Source of the DNA: a virus
Strand: one strand, 5' to 3'
IMG/VR virus record: IMGVR_UViG_3300042556_001584
Coordinates: 1 to 24,469 of that record
Length of the DNA: 24,469 nt
A program made the translations under genes and the position numbers. Under the pieces are notes generated by a model that was given only the letters and a program-made list of their open reading frames with translations, had not been told where the DNA came from and searched no databases. Position 1 is the first letter of the stretch. Every line of letters starts with the position of its first letter. Of the stretch, positions 21,032 to 24,469 are shown in pieces.

Positions 21032-24000
21032 TGGCCATCGCGGCTGAGGCGCTGCTGAGGCTGAAGACGGTCTTTGATGGCGGGGGGCTGGATGCCGCAC
21101 GGCGGGCCCTGGGCGGGTTGGAGCGGGAGGCCAAGGGGGTGAGGGGATCGTTGAAGGATGTGGTGAGCTCCGCCAGCTGGCAGGGAGCCGCGGCGGCAGC
21201 GACGGGCATCGGCGCAGGTCTGGTCTATTCGGCGAAGAAGGCCATCGAGCTCGAAACGCAGATGGTGCAGGTGCGGAAGGTGGTGGACTTCAGCGGGCCC
21301 AATGGGCTGAACAAGCTCACGCAGGATCTGGTGAAGCTATCCACGGAGATCCCTTACACCGCCAGGGAGCTGGGCGAGTTAGCGACAGCCGCAGGCCAGG
21401 CTGGCTACGCGGAGCAGGACATCCTGAAATTTGTAAAGGCCGCTGCGCAAATGGGCACGGCGTTCAACATGCCAGCCAAAGAGGCAGGCGAAGCCATGGT
21501 GGCGTTCCAGGCTGCCATGGGCCTGCCATTGGATGATGCGATCAAGCTGGGTGACGCCATCAACACCCTCAGCGACAACATGAAGGGCGTGGTGGAACCG
21601 CGTGCGCTGGTGGATGTGGTGAAGCGTGTGGGCGCCATCGGCGTTGCTTCTGGCCTTTCAGCAAAGGAAGTGGCAGCCCTTGGCGCTGCATTCCTGGCCC
21701 CTGGCACCAATGCGGAGGTGGCGGCCACGGGGATGAAAAACTTCCTCAAGGCGCTGACCATTGGTGATGCGGGTTCCAAGTCTTTCAAGGCTGCATTTGG
21801 GCAGATTGGACTCGATGCCAAGCAGGTGGCGAAAGACATGCAGACCAATGCGCTGCCCACCATCAAGAATGTGCTTACACGAATCGCTGCACTGCCCAAG
21901 GAACTGCAGGCAGGGGTGATCTCACAGATCTTCGGGGAAGAAAGCAAAGCGGCGATCATGCCCCTGCTGACCAACCTCAACCTGGTGGATGAAGCATTTG
22001 CTTTGGTGGCCAATGACGCCAAGTTTGCCGGCTCCATGCAGAAGGAATTCAACAACCAGCTCAACAGCACCGAAGCGCAGCTGAAGATCTTCAAGAACAA
22101 CCTGGACGCTGTGGCCATCAGCCTCGGCAATGCGCTGCTGCCGGGGATCAATGCCATTCTCGGAGCGCTGCGGCCGGTGATCAGCGCGATTGGGTTCCTC
22201 TCGCAGAAGATCCCTGGATTCTCTGCCCTGATCGTGGGCCTTGGCGTTGCCTTCGCGGGCCTGGTGATCTCCGCGCCGTTCATCACTTCAGTGATCACGC
22301 TGGCGGGTGCGCTCTCACGGCTGGGCATCCTGGCCACGATCGCTGGCTGGCTGGGAGCCGTTGGCCCTTGGCTGTCGCGACTGGCGCCCTGGCTGCTTCA
22401 GATCGGCTCCGTGGTGACGCGGATCGGGCCGCTGCTTTCGAGCATCGTGCCGATCCTGCTGGGGGTGGGCCGGGTGTTGCTCGGCATCTTTACGGGCCCT
22501 GTGGGGTGGGCCACGTTGCTGATCTCTGCAGGGATTGCGCTCTATGCCTTCCGGGATCGAATCATGCAGTTCTTCGCATGGCTGGCCCCCAGCTGGAACA
22601 CCTACGTGGTGGCGCCCCTCCGTGCGCTGTGGAGCATGTTCCTTACCTGGGTGGGCACCACCTTCGCAACTCTGGGCCCGCAGCTTGCGGCAGCGTTCAC
22701 AGGGCTGGCCACAGCCTTTCAGAGCTATGTGGTGATCCCGATCCAAACGATCTGGGGGATTTTCCTCGCCTGGGTGCGGACCTCGCTGGTGACAGCTGCG
22801 GTGAGCTGGTGGATGGGAGTGACGAGCGGCTTCAATCTCTACGTGGTGCAGCCGATCCAGTTTGCGTTCAATACGCTGATCACCTGGATTGGCCAGGCGA
22901 TCACGCAACTGCGCAGCTGGTTCGCGATGATCTGGACGGGCATCGCGCAGGCCTTCCAGGCTTATGTGATCATCCCGATCCAAACGGCCTGGGGCATCTT
23001 CTCCCAGTTTTTCTTGCAGACGGCGGCGAACCTCAGGAATGCCTTCACTCAGTTGTGGGCTGGAGTGTCTCAGGCATTCACCAGCTATGTGGTGCAGCCG
23101 GTGCAGCAGGGCTGGAGCGCACTGGCGCAGTTCGTGAGCCAGGGGGTGAACAACCTCCGGCAGGTGCTCGCTGGTGCGTGGAATGGCGTGGCTTCTGGGT
23201 TCAATGGCTACGTGGTGCAGCCCTTGCGGCAAGGCTGGGGATCGGTGCTGCAGTGGATGCAGGGAGCCGCCACGACTGCCGCACGTGGTGTGGCCACGGC
23301 GTTCTCGAGTGTGGCCAGGGCTGTTTCGTTCAACATGATCCAGCCGCTGCAGCAGGCGTTTCGGAACTTGGTGCAGTGGATTCAAAACATCATCAATGGG
23401 CTGCTGAACTATCTCAACGGAGTGATGGCACGTATTCGATCGGTGATGTCTGGAGGCGGTGGCGGAGGTGGTGGAACAACGAGCAGCGGCGGGCGGGTGA
23501 TGCCGCGGATGTACGCCCGCGGCGGCCACGTCAGCGGCCCCACGCTGGCCTGGGTGGGGGAGGGTGGTGATCCGGGCGGGGAGTACATCATCCCAGCCAA
23601 GAAGATGGCGGCGGCATCGATGGCCTACCTTTCGGGGGCTCGGGGGGCCTCGGTGATACCGGGCTTTGCCAAGGGCGGGCATGTGGGGCGTAAAGGCAAA
23701 GGCGATAAGAACACAGGCACTTACGGCAAAGATTTGTTCAGCTTTGATAATATTGTTGCCAAGAGATACGACCCAAGTGCTTTACCTCGTGGCTATGGAG
23801 TCTGGCAATTCGATCCCGATGGAAATCCTATTCCGCAAATACTGGTTTACGACAAAGACGCAAAAGGTGGGGGAGTACACCAATACATACCCGAATCAAA
23901 ATGGCCCTCTTTTAAAGCAGAGTTACAGGATAGCCTAGAGAGGCAAAAAAAAGAGAGAAAGATCGCAATCAAACGCTACAAAAATATGGGTTACTCGGAA

Positions 24001-24378
24001 AAGCTCGCCGAGCAATTTGCTCCAACACTTACGCCAACAATTCCAACAACAAGAGCATCCAACCAATCACCAAGCAGTGCAATTCCAACCCCACCAAGCA
24101 GGCCCTCGCAATCGCCCATGGGACGGGGCTCAAGTACCGCAAGCAAAACCTTGCAGACGCTCATGGATCGCGTCGGGCCGATCAATAGCCCAATCAAAAA
24201 TCAGCCATCTTCTGTTGCCGATGACAGGCCAATCAATATCACCACCGGCCCGGTGCTTGAGTTTGATGGCAAGCGCTACGTGACCTGGACGGACTTCGAG
24301 AAGGGCCTCCGTGATGTGAAGCGCCAGACCCTGGGCGAGATCCGCACCGCAGCCGGCCGGCGGGCGACAGGACGATGA
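21031..24378 (+). CDS. Tail tape measure protein
   Basis: A 1115-residue protein that sets tail length (lambda H has 853). Residues about 60-310 match the TP901/PhageMin_Tail core (ELGELATAAGQAGYAEQDI, LSDNMKGVVEPRALVDVVKRVGAIG, NAEVAATGMKNFLKAL, QIFGEESKAAIMPLL). Residues 370-500 are strongly hydrophobic with several possible membrane-spanning stretches. From about 515 to 775, seven copies of a Trp-rich unit built on YVVxPIQxxW stand at residues 525, 566, 604, 645, 686, 727 and 769, so the period is 41. A Gly run (around 810) and KGGHV segments follow, then an AT-rich stretch (about 886-1068), and a conserved-looking end INITTGPVLEFDGKRYVTWTDFEKGL. Start is supported by GGGAGG eight bases ahead. 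Confidence 0.92.
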   Translation: MAIAAEALLRLKTVFDGGGLDAARRALGGLEREAKGVRGSLKDVVSSASWQGAAAAATGIGAGLVYSAKKAIELETQMVQVRKVVDFSGPNGLNKLTQDLVKLSTEIPYTARELGELATAAGQAGYAEQDILKFVKAAAQMGTAFNMPAKEAGEAMVAFQAAMGLPLDDAIKLGDAINTLSDNMKGVVEPRALVDVVKRVGAIGVASGLSAKEVAALGAAFLAPGTNAEVAATGMKNFLKALTIGDAGSKSFKAAFGQIGLDAKQVAKDMQTNALPTIKNVLTRIAALPKELQAGVISQIFGEESKAAIMPLLTNLNLVDEAFALVANDAKFAGSMQKEFNNQLNSTEAQLKIFKNNLDAVAISLGNALLPGINAILGALRPVISAIGFLSQKIPGFSALIVGLGVAFAGLVISAPFITSVITLAGALSRLGILATIAGWLGAVGPWLSRLAPWLLQIGSVVTRIGPLLSSIVPILLGVGRVLLGIFTGPVGWATLLISAGIALYAFRDRIMQFFAWLAPSWNTYVVAPLRALWSMFLTWVGTTFATLGPQLAAAFTGLATAFQSYVVIPIQTIWGIFLAWVRTSLVTAAVSWWMGVTSGFNLYVVQPIQFAFNTLITWIGQAITQLRSWFAMIWTGIAQAFQAYVIIPIQTAWGIFSQFFLQTAANLRNAFTQLWAGVSQAFTSYVVQPVQQGWSALAQFVSQGVNNLRQVLAGAWNGVASGFNGYVVQPLRQGWGSVLQWMQGAATTAARGVATAFSSVARAVSFNMIQPLQQAFRNLVQWIQNIINGLLNYLNGVMARIRSVMSGGGGGGGGTTSSGGRVMPRMYARGGHVSGPTLAWVGEGGDPGGEYIIPAKKMAAASMAYLSGARGASVIPGFAKGGHVGRKGKGDKNTGTYGKDLFSFDNIVAKRYDPSALPRGYGVWQFDPDGNPIPQILVYDKDAKGGGVHQYIPESKWPSFKAELQDSLERQKKERKIAIKRYKNMGYSEKLAEQFAPTLTPTIPTTRASNQSPSSAIPTPPSRPSQSPMGRGSSTASKTLQTLMDRVGPINSPIKNQPSSVADDRPINITTGPVLEFDGKRYVTWTDFEKGLRDVKRQTLGEIRTAAGRRATGR

Positions 24379-24469
24379 GCACCGACACCAAGCGCTGCCT
24401 GACGCTGGTGATCTTCGACGAGGCGGCACTGGTGAAGGCTGCCTATCAGAGCTACTGGTTTGATCGGGT
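24375..24469 (+). CDS. Partial tail gene, runs off the right edge
   Basis: ATG 24375 overlaps the tape measure stop by four bases (ATGA) and opens a frame of 31 codons to the edge (MSTDTKRCLTLVIFDEAALV...). The coupled start strongly supports a real gene. In lambda the gene after H is M, a minor tail protein, but too little is visible to name this one. Confidence 0.75.
   Translation, partial: MSTDTKRCLTLVIFDEAALVKAAYQSYWFDR

Noticed and set aside
22315-23682. 455-codon - strand open frame opposite the tape measure repeats
   Set aside because: The frame follows from the repeated codon pattern of the Trp-rich units and encodes a His/Arg/Pro-rich chain.
1-24469. Cyanobacterial HIP1 octamer GCGATCGC as a host marker; CRISPR, tRNA, IS or att sites
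   Set aside because: I did not see GCGATCGC by eye, so it gives no support for a cyanobacterial host. No spaced repeat array, tRNA fold, transposase or integrase was found.

Overview
This window is a high-GC, tightly packed stretch of a tailed-phage genome (free phage or prophage; no integrase, repressor or attachment site lies inside it). The order of the structural genes follows coliphage lambda, and most protein lengths are close to the lambda counterparts, so a long-tailed siphovirus-like particle is the best guess. The host is not fixed by the sequence. A high-GC bacterium is certain, and a picocyanobacterium (Synechococcus/Cyanobium type) is only a weak impression from the style of the fibre modules and the start sites without Shine-Dalgarno.

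Layout. (1) Positions 1-4593 are a leftward replication/recombination operon, most genes overlapping by 1-4 bases: an SF1 helicase, a DUF6378-like protein, a RadD-like SF2 helicase, a VRR-NUC nuclease, a small unknown protein, SSB, another small unknown and a gene running off the edge. (2) Positions 4594-4698 are a divergent control region with two adjacent palindromes, followed by a small ribbon-helix-helix protein. (3) Positions 4827-7394 encode a P4-alpha-like primase-helicase. (4) Positions 7381-7645 are the most striking part: twelve copies of GTAAC/GTTAC, a 33-bp alternating pyrimidine-purine tract, an AT-rich tract and a 17-bp inverted repeat. The strand composition of the + strand flips from C-rich to G-rich across positions 7400-9400. 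I read this as the replication origin. (5) Positions 7682-9152 carry a metallophosphoesterase and a minor tail Z-like protein. (6) Positions 9153-9400 are non-coding or weakly coding, with inverted and direct repeats, where a lambda-type cos site would be expected. (7) Positions 9401-18326 are packaging and head genes: terminase small and large subunits, gpW-like connector, portal, protease/major capsid fusion, decoration protein, FII-like joining protein and a collagen-like fibre. (8) Positions 18332-24469 are tail genes: tail terminator, major tail protein, a frameshifted assembly chaperone pair and a tape measure with 41-residue repeats, then the start of the next tail gene.

How it works together: the leftward operon and the primase-helicase supply replication and recombination, with SSB, RadD-like helicase, nuclease and SF1 helicase acting on the same DNA ends and forks. 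The primase-helicase probably acts at the repeat cluster just behind its own gene. Terminase then cuts and packs DNA into a shell made from the protease-capsid fusion through the portal, and the tail is built on the tape measure with the help of the chaperone and its -1 frameshift form.

Two regions, the C-terminal half of the fibre and an insert near the end of the tape measure, are visibly AT-richer than everything around them and look recently acquired.
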